DNA of 54,610 bases from Bacteroidales bacterium (GTDB lineage: Bacteria > Bacteroidota > Bacteroidia > Bacteroidales > F082). The DNA lies in assembly GCA_017460915.1 (NCBI GenBank), contig JAFUAA010000057.1:1-54610 (forward strand). The letters run 5' to 3'. The position numbers and the translations under genes are program-made. The notes under the pieces were generated by a model. It was not told the DNA's origin. It was given only the letters and a program-made list of their open reading frames with translations, and did no database searches. Shown here one piece after another: positions 26,867 through 34,725 of this stretch (positions are counted from its first letter, which is position 1; each line of letters begins with the position of its first letter).

Positions 26867-27508
26867 TTATCCTTTAATTTGATTCCTGAATGATTTCCCA
26901 ATATCCATAATTAGTTCATCATATCTGTCTTTTGTTGCTTTGTTTTGCTGAATTGTGTTCTTTGTGTCCTCTTCTGTAATTGTTTGAACAGTTTCTCCTT
27001 CCTCAATCTGAATTCTTATGTCAATTAGTTTTAATTTGCCAAATTGGAACTGCTCAAACTGTTCGATTAACTGGATTAATTTGTTGTAATGTTCTTCTTC
27101 TATTAATAAGAGATTATCGTTTATGGCTTTTCTTGTAAGTCTTATTTGTTCACTAAACGATGGAATTTTAGAGGGATCAGCCTTTTGCCATAACATATCT
27201 GCTTGTTGTTTGGTATATAACAATACTCTCCATAAATCATTATATAATTCAAATTGTTTTTCTGAATACCTTGCAAATTGCAATTTTGCTTTCTCTAATT
27301 CATTTTTTGTTCTTTCTAATTCATTAGCATATCTGTTTTTTAATGTTTCTAATTCGCTTTCATGCTTGTTATTATAGGAATCAAGCAATCGATTAGACAA
27401 AAAGCCGCCAAACCATTTCGCTAATGCAATGATAATAACGCCAGAACCTCCAACAGATACAAAAAAAGCTGATGCTAACTTAAAATATTCAATCCATTTC
27501 ATAATCAA
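26867..27508 (-). CDS. Membrane-anchored coiled-coil protein of unknown function
   Basis: The 213 residues have one N-terminal membrane helix (about 12-33, ASAFFVSVGGSGVIIIALA). A heptad-rich coiled coil follows (about 45-85, Glu/Lys-rich), and then a helical cytosolic region. I recognise no domain. Its start overlaps the stop of the upstream gene by 4 bases, so the two are translated together. Base composition is clearly AT-richer than the core genes. Confidence 0.75.
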   Translation of the reverse strand: MIMKWIEYFKLASAFFVSVGGSGVIIIALAKWFGGFLSNRLLDSYNNKHESELETLKNRYANELERTKNELEKAKLQFARYSEKQFELYNDLWRVLLYTKQQADMLWQKADPSKIPSFSEQIRLTRKAINDNLLLIEEEHYNKLIQLIEQFEQFQFGKLKLIDIRIQIEEGETVQTITEEDTKNTIQQNKATKDRYDELIMDIGKSFRNQIKG

Positions 27509-27858
27509 TAAAATAAATTGTTAAACTTCATCCATTCTCTTATTTGTGTTGGATTGACACTTATATATAAGAATTGGTTTACAGTCAAAAAACCGAACTT
27601 GTTTCCCCGTAAATATATAGTTGGTGGTGTAGATGTGTACGGATTATAAGGACTTAATGAGGAATACTGACTTCCATATATGGAGAACTTATTATTAATA
27701 GATGTATAAGAATATGGATTTCCATATTGCCCATATGCATTCAATATGGATTCTGAATCATAAATGTTCAAACATAATTTCCCCAAAAACTGTCCATCGT
27801 TTGCAACGACGAAAGACTCACCTCTGCTTATTCTTGCATTCAATTCGTTTATTGTCAT
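27505..27858 (-). CDS. Small Tyr/Ser/Asn-rich repeat protein
   Basis: The 117 residues start MTINELNARISRGESFVVANDGQFLGKL. Two related units follow, NAYGQYGNPYSYTSINN and SIYGSQYSSLSPYNPYTS, then TPPTIYLRGNKFGFLTVNQFL. Proteins with this 'YG-x-YG-x-x-YSSxS' unit and a closing GYLTVN-like motif are known as hypotheticals; the function is unknown. No signal peptide is visible. It overlaps the next gene by 4 bases. Confidence 0.72.
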   Translation of the reverse strand: MTINELNARISRGESFVVANDGQFLGKLCLNIYDSESILNAYGQYGNPYSYTSINNKFSIYGSQYSSLSPYNPYTSTPPTIYLRGNKFGFLTVNQFLYISVNPTQIREWMKFNNLFY

Positions 27859-27914
27859 ACAAAGTTCAATTAAACACTATACTCTTATTCAAATTCCATC
27901 GCTTTAATCATCCC

Positions 27915-28451
27915 TTATTCTTCACTTTTCAGATAATTATATTGCGTTTCTAGTTTATCCAAATTTTCCTTAGAGAGCTGATTGACACAATAATAAACAT
28001 CATCTTCGGCTGCTTTATGCTCATCATTTACTCCAAAGACCGAACCGCATAACACTTTTAATTCATCCACGGCAATCATTGATTTCCCATTTGCTTCATT
28101 ATCTCCACCATTAACAATTACCTCCTCCAAGCTGTGACAAATATAATAAACGAGGTATCCCAAACCTATTCCAACAAACGCAGCAAGAACAGCGGCAATG
28201 CCGCTAATAGATGCAGCAGCACCAATAAGCATAATATTAACTAAAAGAGCTGAAACGATACCAAACACGGAAAATCTTGTCGTTTTTTTATGTCTATTTC
28301 TACATTTGTTACACCGAGGAACGCAAATGACATATTCTTCATCGTTCGTGTCTTCAATGTGAACTTTCAATTCAGAACCAACTTCAATCCGGTTCTTTTT
28401 GCAAAAATGACACTTGGAATCGTGATAATAGTTCGGCTTATAAATAATCAT
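27915..28451 (-). CDS. Zinc-ribbon-like membrane protein of unknown function
   Basis: The 178 residues begin with two Cys pairs (CHFCKKNR at about 14-21 and CVPRCNKCRNRH at about 43-54) that look like a zinc ribbon. Two membrane segments follow (about 65-110, Ala/Ile-rich), then a soluble tail. It belongs to the AT-rich minus-strand run. No family is recognised. Confidence 0.7.
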   Translation of the reverse strand: MIIYKPNYYHDSKCHFCKKNRIEVGSELKVHIEDTNDEEYVICVPRCNKCRNRHKKTTRFSVFGIVSALLVNIMLIGAAASISGIAAVLAAFVGIGLGYLVYYICHSLEEVIVNGGDNEANGKSMIAVDELKVLCGSVFGVNDEHKAAEDDVYYCVNQLSKENLDKLETQYNYLKSEE

Positions 28452-28463
28452 AGAACAATGATT

Positions 28464-28970
28464 TTAGTGGTCGTTTATTTCCCAAATGATTTCTTGTTTT
28501 ACATAACCTTTAATCCTCATAACCGAAGGGGCTTCTTTGAAAATGTAGCCTGGCAAATCTCCAATTTTTACCATGTCATGGCTTGGGCATAAAAGAATTT
28601 CAGATTCATCATAGGTCTCTCCTGCTTTTGGCCGTCCTGCTGTGTAAACATGTTTTTTTGCGTACAGAATTGTATTTGTTCTATTTTCCAAGTACTTTGT
28701 TCTAATACCCAATTCATTTTTGAAATCAAAAATGGCATATTCATAGTGATGGCTTTTATCAACTTCAACAACAAGAATTCTTGGGGAGAACCACAAAACG
28801 CTTCTTCCAATTATGAATCCCACAATTAAAGCTAACAAGGCCGAATAACCTATTATCTTTTTATATTTAGGATTGATGTTTTTGTTCGCACAAATCACAT
28901 ACCGAATAATCAAGTATATGAATATGGACAATATACAAAAAGCATATACAATAAAACCTTTTAAATGCAT
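28464..28970 (-). CDS. Membrane protein of unknown function
   Basis: The 168 residues have two N-terminal membrane segments (about 7-27 and 40-62) and a soluble C-terminal domain with VVEVDKSHHYEYAIF and AGRPKAGETYDES. No signal peptide cleavage site or known domain is seen. It lies 12 bases from the zinc-ribbon protein gene and is probably in the same operon. Confidence 0.68.
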   Translation of the reverse strand: MHLKGFIVYAFCILSIFIYLIIRYVICANKNINPKYKKIIGYSALLALIVGFIIGRSVLWFSPRILVVEVDKSHHYEYAIFDFKNELGIRTKYLENRTNTILYAKKHVYTAGRPKAGETYDESEILLCPSHDMVKIGDLPGYIFKEAPSVMRIKGYVKQEIIWEINDH

Positions 28971-28983
28971 TACCTTGGAATTA

Positions 28984-29967
28984 TTAAATACTTAAACCTT
29001 GCTCTCTTAGTGATTCTTTCAAAATCGCTGCTGCGTTACCACCTACTGCTGCATAAAATTTAATCGGCAAGTTGTCTTTGACAAATTCGAGAAGTAATGT
29101 GTGGAACGCCCTAAAACTACCGATAGCTCTTACTTCTATATGAATGTTACCTTGGTCTGTTTTTATTGTAATATCTCCGTTATGTAATTTAATGTCTTTA
29201 ATGTTTTCTTTGTTACATTGTTTTCCGTCAATAATTAACAAACTCTTACTAATTCCTATATATTTATCAAAGACTTCATAGGTGCCTTGTCCATAAAAAT
29301 AATTAAAATAAACTAAGTCGTTATTATCAAAAGCTTGTCTAATCATCCTAAGACGATAAGAAGTCCATAACTCTTCAATGTTTATTGTTGCAACCTCAAA
29401 ATCATCGAGTGTGCTATCCTTAATATAAGTCACTTCTCTATCGAGTGTCGGCCTTTTGGATTTCCTATCGACCAAATTCCAGTAATGATATTTTCTATCT
29501 GACTTTTCATAAAAAGCTCCATTCAAATAAGTGTCTTTAGCTTCAACAATAATATCATACATATCAGAAAACTTATAAATATTCGATACGGTGATATTAT
29601 CTCTGCTATTTTCAAACCATTGTTTTACAAAGCCTTCGGTGCCAAGTATTTCATTACTACCTTCAAATCTGGCTTTTCTTATGGCCATTAAAACAATAAT
29701 AGCAACTCCTATCACCCCAGCGGCAATAGGAAGAAAAAGAGTTCCTGAAAGCGATAAAAAACCGACAACCGCAGCTACAATCAAAGTGGTAACTATCAAT
29801 TTTATCGTTTTGGATAATATTAGTTCTGTTTTGCTTTTACTAAGTGCTAAACTATCAGTTGCACAAAAGACAACATTCCCAATTTCATTAGGAATAACGG
29901 GGAATAATTTTGAAGTCCCGCTTTTAATTTCTTCCAGGTGTTGTTTGTCATTTTCGTTATAGATCAT
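28984..29967 (-). CDS. Membrane protein with soluble C-terminal domain, unknown function
   Basis: The 327 residues comprise a soluble N-terminus (about 50), two membrane helices (about 52-95, LIVTTLIVAAVVGFLSLSG and IAAGVIGVAIIVLMAI) and a long cytosolic part. No family is recognised. It is the first gene of the AT-rich minus-strand run, with a TATATTTG box just upstream. Confidence 0.7.
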   Translation of the reverse strand: MIYNENDKQHLEEIKSGTSKLFPVIPNEIGNVVFCATDSLALSKSKTELILSKTIKLIVTTLIVAAVVGFLSLSGTLFLPIAAGVIGVAIIVLMAIRKARFEGSNEILGTEGFVKQWFENSRDNITVSNIYKFSDMYDIIVEAKDTYLNGAFYEKSDRKYHYWNLVDRKSKRPTLDREVTYIKDSTLDDFEVATINIEELWTSYRLRMIRQAFDNNDLVYFNYFYGQGTYEVFDKYIGISKSLLIIDGKQCNKENIKDIKLHNGDITIKTDQGNIHIEVRAIGSFRAFHTLLLEFVKDNLPIKFYAAVGGNAAAILKESLREQGLSI

Positions 29968-29987
29968 AATGCATTTTTTTTCTGCTG

Positions 29988-29995
29988 CAAATATA
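29988..29995 (-). promoter_or_regulatory. -7 box (TATATTTG) of the AT-rich gene run
   Basis: CAAATATA on the plus strand reads TATATTTG on the minus strand, 20 bases before the ATG of the 327-aa protein. It could drive the whole run down to the AlbA gene. Confidence 0.55.
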
Positions 29996-30310
29996 CGGCT
30001 TTTCTGAAAGATGCAAGGAAGCGTAATGAAAATTTCTGTTTTTCGCTATTGCCAATTGTTGAATTCATGTTTTTAAGAACCCAATAGCGATGACAAGTAT
30101 GTTGAAGATTCACTATTCCAAAAGATGTAGAGTTCTGTTCAGTGAAACCAGAAAGGCGGCTGGGGTTGCGTTCCTTCGGGCATAGCTTTACCATTATTTC
30201 GTTACTTTTGAACGGAGAGTATTAATAATCACCGTAAGAAAAATACTTTTCCAGCAGGAAAATGCGACATGGCCAATAAAGCCTACCCAAACCCCACCAA
30301 GGTCTGTAGT
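29996..30310. other. Gap with no gene seen
   Basis: Apart from the promoter at its left edge I see nothing coding here. A 76-codon minus-strand frame (29964-30194) overlaps the promoter and has no recognisable protein features. Confidence 0.5.
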
Positions 30311-30937
30311 TCATCTTTCCCCGTGCGACACCACCATGTCAAACAAGATGGCATCCAATGCCTCCGAGGAAGTCTTTTCGTGTTCTGGTCGGAAACTCGC
30401 AATAGTCTGCTCAAAATGCTCGGCCCAATGGCGGGCGTATTCGACAAGGATAGAGTCCACTTCCTTTAGGTCGTTTTCCTTGCTTTGCCTCTTTAGCGCA
30501 AGCAACTCGTCGATTTTCTGGCGGATGGGTTCTTCGGCAACAGTGGCTTGCACCAATTCGCTGAATAGCACGGGCGGCATGGTTTGCCGTGCCTCAATCC
30601 AGCGGCAGGCAAGAATGCCGCGCAGATAATAAAGGAAGCGCTTCAGCGGATAGGCCGCATTATGCAGGTAGCGTTTGTCGTGTTTGATATAGATGCTGCC
30701 ATAGTGGTACATGGTCTTGATGGGGGTGAAATAAGCTGGTTCCAATGCCCTCATGCGCGACAAGAAATCCTCGTCGGCTCGATAGATGATTGGGGAGTGA
30801 AGCCATTCCATCAGCGAAGGGTTGGACTTCTGGAACAGCCGCAAAGTCTTGAGCAATTCCCAGCCCACGAGGTCAACATCGTCGTCGTACATGTGTTCAA
30901 TCACGACTTGGAAAAGAATCTCAAACTCAAGTTCCAA
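30311..30937 (-). pseudogene. RlaP/YcgL-type nucleotidyltransferase lacking its catalytic N-terminus
   Basis: The 208 residues match the C-terminal part of the RlaP nucleotidyltransferase family (COG3541). They show DLVGWELLKTLRLFQKSNPSLMEWLHSPIIY, then FTPIKTMYHYGSIY, LKRFLYYLRGILACRWIEA and PPVLFSELV. Intact members have about 90 more residues carrying the GSR-AWGF and D-x-D polymerase-beta motifs; these are absent, and no matching frame is seen upstream. It is most likely a truncated remnant. Confidence 0.75.
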
Positions 30938-31200
30938 AACGAATTATTTTTTCCTTGATTTGGAAAACGAGTTTTAATGCGGACGGAGATTGACATTTTT
31001 GTATTGTCGGGTGCGAAAAAAGATGAACGAAGCCCCAAAATCTTTGGACTCCCCCCAACAAAAAGTTTGGAATCAACAAGAAATCAACTATTTCATTATT
31101 AACGATTTACGATTCTCAGAAACCAAAAAAGTTTGGACTATGCGTTTGGACTGCTTGACAAACGCGATAGTTTTGCAGGCAAATTCAAAATCGTATCGTT

Positions 31201-32091
31201 ATGCAAAAACAAACTTGTTTTCTTTTGCTGCTGCTCGCCATTTCGCGTTTGGCGTTCTCGCAGAATCCCATCAACATTGATGAGTACAAGGTCATTGACC
31301 AAAGCCGTTTCATCATCACCTACGAAGCGATGATGACCGACGACTCGCTGAAGCCCACGGAACACAACTACGACCGCCTCGTCCTGATGGTGGGTGATTC
31401 CATTTCACGATGTTACAGCAATACTATGTACCGTTATGATTCCGCTTATACGGAATGGTGTGTACACAAAGGAAGGGATGCTTGCCAAAACATGAGCCAT
31501 TTTGTTGGGGACTCTGGCGGCGTTTGGAACCCCGATGTGTATAAGTATTTTGGCTCAAAACGGATGACGGCCATGCATCGTATGGGAGAGGCTCGGGTGC
31601 CGATTTTTCTGTATGACGAGCCTTTGGACTTGATGGACTGGAAGATGTCGTTTGGAACAAAGGAAATCCTTGGCTATCCATGCTTCAAGGCTGAATGTGA
31701 TTTTCGTGGACGGCATTGGACGGCTTGGTACACGATGCTGATTCCTGTGCAAGACGGTCCGTGGAAATTCTGCGGCTTGCCCGGACTGATCCTCGAAATG
31801 GAGGAGTCGCGAGGGCATTATGCTTTCCGCTGTATCGGTATCGAGACGCAGAAAAGGCCGATAGTTTGGTTTGATGGGCCTCGTTTTGAAGATTATCAGC
31901 GTTGCATTCGTGCCGATGTCATGAAGCAAGAGGAGGATTATCATGCGGATTGGTATGCTTACATTCGGATGGCAAATCCTGGTATCAAGTTATATGTCGC
32001 AAAAACGGACGCTTCGGGCAAACGAAGGCCGGTGGAGGCTCCTGCGGATGAAAAGAAAGTGCTGCCTTATAACCCTGTTGAGTTGGAATAA
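31201..32091 (+). CDS. GLPGLI family protein 1
   Basis: The 296-residue secreted protein has a signal peptide (MQKQTCFLLLLLAISRLAFS). The family core reads GRHWTAWYTMLIPVQDGPWK, then FCGLPGLILEMEES (about residues 190-203). The C-terminus YNPVELE is shared with the two paralogues downstream. GLPGLI proteins (TIGR01200) have no settled function; they are exported and cluster with peptide maturation genes. Unlike the other two, this copy has no visible precursor before it. Confidence 0.9.
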   Translation: MQKQTCFLLLLLAISRLAFSQNPINIDEYKVIDQSRFIITYEAMMTDDSLKPTEHNYDRLVLMVGDSISRCYSNTMYRYDSAYTEWCVHKGRDACQNMSHFVGDSGGVWNPDVYKYFGSKRMTAMHRMGEARVPIFLYDEPLDLMDWKMSFGTKEILGYPCFKAECDFRGRHWTAWYTMLIPVQDGPWKFCGLPGLILEMEESRGHYAFRCIGIETQKRPIVWFDGPRFEDYQRCIRADVMKQEEDYHADWYAYIRMANPGIKLYVAKTDASGKRRPVEAPADEKKVLPYNPVELE

Positions 32092-32170
32092 TATTGGTCA
32101 AATATTGTATAGGACTATTCTAAAATAGACCCCAAAATAAGTAAATACTAGTCTAATTACAAAAAATTTG

Positions 32171-32178
32171 TATTTTTG
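32171..32178 (+). promoter_or_regulatory. -7 box (TATTTTTG) of peptide unit 1
   Basis: TATTTTTG fits TAnnTTTG, 430 bases before the precursor 1 ATG. Confidence 0.55.
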
Positions 32179-32185
32179 TACCCGA

Positions 32186-32607
32186 AAAACAATAATGACC
32201 AATGAAACTCCTGAATGACATAATGCTCCGTTTCCTCCGAGCCGCCAGCGTGAAACCAGTGCTTGTTGCAGAGGTTTTGGCGTTTGAACCCAATAACTTG
32301 GTCAGGTGTTGGATAATCATTAGTAATTTACGGAGTGCTAACCAAAGCGGAGGATTTTTGGGCAAGACGCAAGGACAACAAGCCTGGCGGATGGCCACAG
32401 AACTCCGCAAAATGGGGAAGAACAAGTTCGTCCAAACCTTGTCCCCGCAATGGAAGCGCTTGCCGTTTGCGGGGACTTGACCGCCATAGGCGGCGGGAAT
32501 GCATGGCCAAGGCGTACCCCACCCCCGCAACGAAAGGCAAAACGGAAGCGGGGAGCGCAACAATGCCGAAAACAAACAAGACTTTTACAAACTTAAACCT
32601 TACTGAA
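32186..32607 (+). other. Long 5' leader before precursor 1
   Basis: About 420 bases lie between the promoter box and the precursor start, without a convincing gene (the 92-codon frame from 32202 has no family features). It contains several G/C-rich inverted segments, such as CCGCC-ATA-GGCGG near 32480. It shares the ordered words GTGCTTGTTG, AAGCGGA and TTTTGGGCAAGA with the leader of unit 2. A structured regulatory leader is inferred. Confidence 0.5.
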
Positions 32608-32842
32608 ATGAAAAACCTGAAACTGAACAAGCTGAACCGAATCAGCGAGGAAATGAAGAACGCTGTTAAGGGAGGCGAAGCACCCTGCTGCTCATGCCGG
32701 ATGCTGCTACGCCAATAGCGGCGGGTCGTCGGTGGCTGCAAACGGAAATGAAAACAAGAAATATGGGTGTCACTCGATTGTTGGTTCTGATTGCGACACT
32801 GCATATGAAGATATGTGGCATATTGTTTGTCCACAAGACTAA
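32608..32842 (+). pseudogene. RiPP precursor 1 (GG leader), frameshifted at the core
   Basis: From 32608 the frame reads MKNLKLNKLNRISEEMKNAV, then KGG and EAPCCSCRMLLRQ, stopping at 32718 (36 aa). In the +1 frame, from about 32681, the sequence continues HAGCCYANSGGSSVAANG and later YGCHSIVGSDCD to a stop at 32840-32842. That aligns with GCCYVNQGGSS and GCLHTKCDEY of precursor 2. One extra base (or two lost) between 32680 and 32700 explains the break. The leader is almost identical to that of precursor 2. As written, only a truncated core can be made. Confidence 0.82.
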
Positions 32843-32860
32843 TCTTAAGGTTTTACAATA

Positions 32861-32897
32861 AGAGAGTGTTGTTGAATAAAATCGCAACACTCTCTTT
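32861..32897 (+). terminator. Hairpin after precursor 1
   Basis: AGAGAGTGTTG (32861-32871) pairs perfectly with CAACACTCTCT (32885-32895), followed by TT. It stands between the precursor and the GLPGLI 2 gene and probably limits read-through. Confidence 0.75.
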
Positions 32898-32913
32898 CCC
32901 AACACATGGATAT

Positions 32914-33765
32914 ATGAATAAGAAAACAACAGTTTTAGTGCTTTTGCTTTTTCATTCGCTTTGCATTACAGCCCAAGACCGCATAGATGGGGTTTCGTTT
33001 GAAGATTATATGGTTGTTGATACCAGCCGGTTTGTCGTTGTTTATGAAATGCTTCAAACACGCGATGCCCAAAATCCATCAGAAAAGGTTTACGACTATG
33101 CCTTGCTTGAAGTGGGAAGGCAAATATCTCGCTATCATAGCAAACACCTTGTCACCTTTGATTCCATTTACACGGTAGCGTTGAGAAAAGGGAGGCAAGG
33201 CATACCTCCCGCCAATAGCAACTTGTATCCTTTTGAAATTTACAAAAACCATTCGGAAAAGAACGTGCAAGTATTCTATCGCGCACGAATGAGAGGCATA
33301 TTCAGCTATGAAGAGAAAATGGAAGAAATGAGATGGATACCAATTGGCGGAAAAGAAACCATTGCGGGCCATTCCTGCAATAAGGCAGCCTGCACATTCA
33401 GAGGACGCGAATGGACGGCATGGTACACTTCAGAGGTTCCCTGTTCTGAAGGCCCATGGAAGTTTTGCGGATTGCCAGGGTTGATTCTGAAGGTTGAAGA
33501 CGACAAAAACGAGTACACTTTTCGTTGCGTCAAAATCAATGGTGGAGGCAAGCCAATTGAGGTCATGCAAAGTTACTTTTATGAGAAAAGCACAAGAGCA
33601 GCAGTAGTTGAATTGGAGAAGAAAGCCCATAACGACTTTTACGGTTACATGACAACCTATAACGGTAAAACTCCAAATATTGTATATGACGATGGAACCA
33701 AAATGCCAGCGGAAAAGGTAAATGAGAGATTCAACAAGCCCTACAACCCCATCGAATTGGAATGA
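32914..33765 (+). CDS. GLPGLI family protein 2
   Basis: The start at 32914 gives a 283-residue protein with a signal peptide (MNKKTTVLVLLLFHSLCITAQ); the in-frame ATG at 32815 lies inside precursor 1. The core reads GREWTAWYTSEVPCSEGPWK and FCGLPGLILKVEDDKN (about residues 185-200), and the end is PYNPIELE. It is closer to GLPGLI 3 than to GLPGLI 1. It follows precursor 1 after a hairpin and is followed within 4 bases by the truncated rSAM copy. Confidence 0.9.
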   Translation: MNKKTTVLVLLLFHSLCITAQDRIDGVSFEDYMVVDTSRFVVVYEMLQTRDAQNPSEKVYDYALLEVGRQISRYHSKHLVTFDSIYTVALRKGRQGIPPANSNLYPFEIYKNHSEKNVQVFYRARMRGIFSYEEKMEEMRWIPIGGKETIAGHSCNKAACTFRGREWTAWYTSEVPCSEGPWKFCGLPGLILKVEDDKNEYTFRCVKINGGGKPIEVMQSYFYEKSTRAAVVELEKKAHNDFYGYMTTYNGKTPNIVYDDGTKMPAEKVNERFNKPYNPIELE

Positions 33766-33768
33766 ACC

Positions 33769-33948
33769 AAGAACGCTTATCTTACTGCCGAACAAATCAG
33801 GTCGGCCTTGGCCAACACGCCCCAAATCACCTTTGAGGTGACGGATGCCTGCAATTTGTGTTGCGAATACTGCGCCTACGGCAAGCTGTATGCCGGCTAT
33901 GACGTTCATGCCTACACAACTGTTTCCTTTGAAACATGCAGATTGTAA
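33769..33948 (+). pseudogene. Truncated radical-SAM maturase copy, start codon lost
   Basis: The frame reads NAYLTAEQIRSALANTPQ and then DACNLCCEYCAYGKLYAGYD, nearly the same as residues 2-45 of the intact maturase at 35584. The ATG of ACCATGAAC has become AAG (33769-33771). The CX3CX2C cysteines are kept, but the Arg between them is Cys. Homology stops near 33903 and unrelated codons run to a TAA at 33946-33948. This is the remnant of a duplicated unit. Confidence 0.88.
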
Positions 33949-33986
33949 ATAAATTGCATTTTTTTGATAAAAAAACAGCCAAAACA

Positions 33987-34017
33987 TTTGACAAATGAAA
34001 AATAATGTGTATCTTTG
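33987..34017 (+). promoter_or_regulatory. Promoter of peptide unit 2 (TTTG-N19-TATCTTTG)
   Basis: TTTG (33987-33990) and TATCTTTG (34010-34017) are separated by 19 bases, a full match to the Bacteroidetes sigma consensus. It is the strongest promoter seen in the locus, 438 bases before the precursor 2 ATG. Confidence 0.7.
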
Positions 34018-34024
34018 TACCATC

Positions 34025-34454
34025 AAACCTGTTGAAAGGATACGGTCGTGAAGCCCAATCTGTCGATAGGAAAACAGCTGACATCGCTCATAGGCAAAGC
34101 GACAGGGCGGTGCTTGTTGTTCGTTTCGTTCTCCGTCGATACATTGATTGTCAAGTGTTTACAAGCATTATCTTCTGATGAGGTTAAGACGTATGCCCTG
34201 CCTGTTGCCGTAAGCGGAAGCCGGGGTGGAAAACGGCCTTTCATCTGGGTTTTGGGCAAGAACAGGTTCATTCGAGTTGTGGTCTCCGTTGCCTGAATCT
34301 TTTCAGGCGGCGGCTCCGGCAAGGGTGGCGGTCCATCCGCCTTGAGGGAGGCCCTGGATGGGCAAGCAAACAGGAAAGCTGTTTTTGGCTGCGCCATAAA
34401 GTTGGCAATTCAAAGCCGACGGATGTTTTCAAATGAAGTACGAACCTTTAAATT
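34025..34454 (+). other. Long 5' leader before precursor 2
   Basis: About 430 bases separate the promoter from the precursor start. The 82-codon frame from 34048 has no family features. The words GTGCTTGTTG (near 34111), AAGCGGA (near 34212) and TTTTGGGCAAGA (near 34250) occur in the same order as in leader 1, and the 3' half is rich in GGCGG/CCGCC arms. A conserved RNA leader is inferred. Confidence 0.5.
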
Positions 34455-34673
34455 ATGAATGTCATGAAAGACTTGAAACTGAACAAGCTGAACCGAATCA
34501 GCGAGGAAATGAAGAATGCCGTTAAAGGCGGAGAACAGCCTCAAGAGTATTGCACTTGCGGTTGCTGTTATGTAAATCAAGGCGGATCGAGTTTCGAAGA
34601 CAATAAGATTGCCAATTTCAATGGCTGTCTGCACACGAAATGTGACGAGTATGTAGTAGTACCAGAAATGTAA
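34455..34673 (+). CDS. RiPP precursor 2, GG-Bacteroidales type, Cys-rich core
   Basis: The 72-residue peptide may start at 34455 (MNVMKDLK) or at the next ATG, 34464, which matches precursor 1. The leader NRISEEMKNAVKGG ends in the double Gly cut by C39 peptidases. The predicted 46-residue core starts EQPQEYCTCGCCYVNQGG and has six Cys (CTCGCC, GCL, KCD). It fits the 'natural product precursor, GG-Bacteroidales' family (TIGR04149, from memory). It is the only intact precursor in the window and lies just upstream of GLPGLI 3 and the maturase. Confidence 0.88.
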   Translation: MNVMKDLKLNKLNRISEEMKNAVKGGEQPQEYCTCGCCYVNQGGSSFEDNKIANFNGCLHTKCDEYVVVPEM

Positions 34674-34680
34674 ACTCATT

Positions 34681-34718
34681 GCAGGCTCCTTGTTTTGTGG
34701 AGCCTGCAACAATCTTTT
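34681..34718 (+). terminator. Hairpin after precursor 2
   Basis: GCAGGCTCC (34681-34689) pairs with GGAGCCTGC (34699-34707), followed by AACAATCTTTT. As in unit 1 it separates the precursor from the GLPGLI gene and probably lowers downstream transcription. Confidence 0.78.
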
Positions 34719-34725
34719 ATGTCGC

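Noticed and set aside
29964-30194. 76-codon minus-strand frame in the gap upstream of the AT-rich run
   Set aside because: It overlaps the promoter box of the next gene and shows no coding character.
30990-31280. 96-codon frame before GLPGLI 1, checked as a third precursor
   Set aside because: No GG leader, no NRISEEMKNAVKGG-like sequence, and it runs into the GLPGLI 1 signal peptide in another frame.
34048-34296. 82-codon frame in the leader of precursor 2
   Set aside because: No family features, and the matching leader of unit 1 has no equivalent frame; treated as leader RNA.
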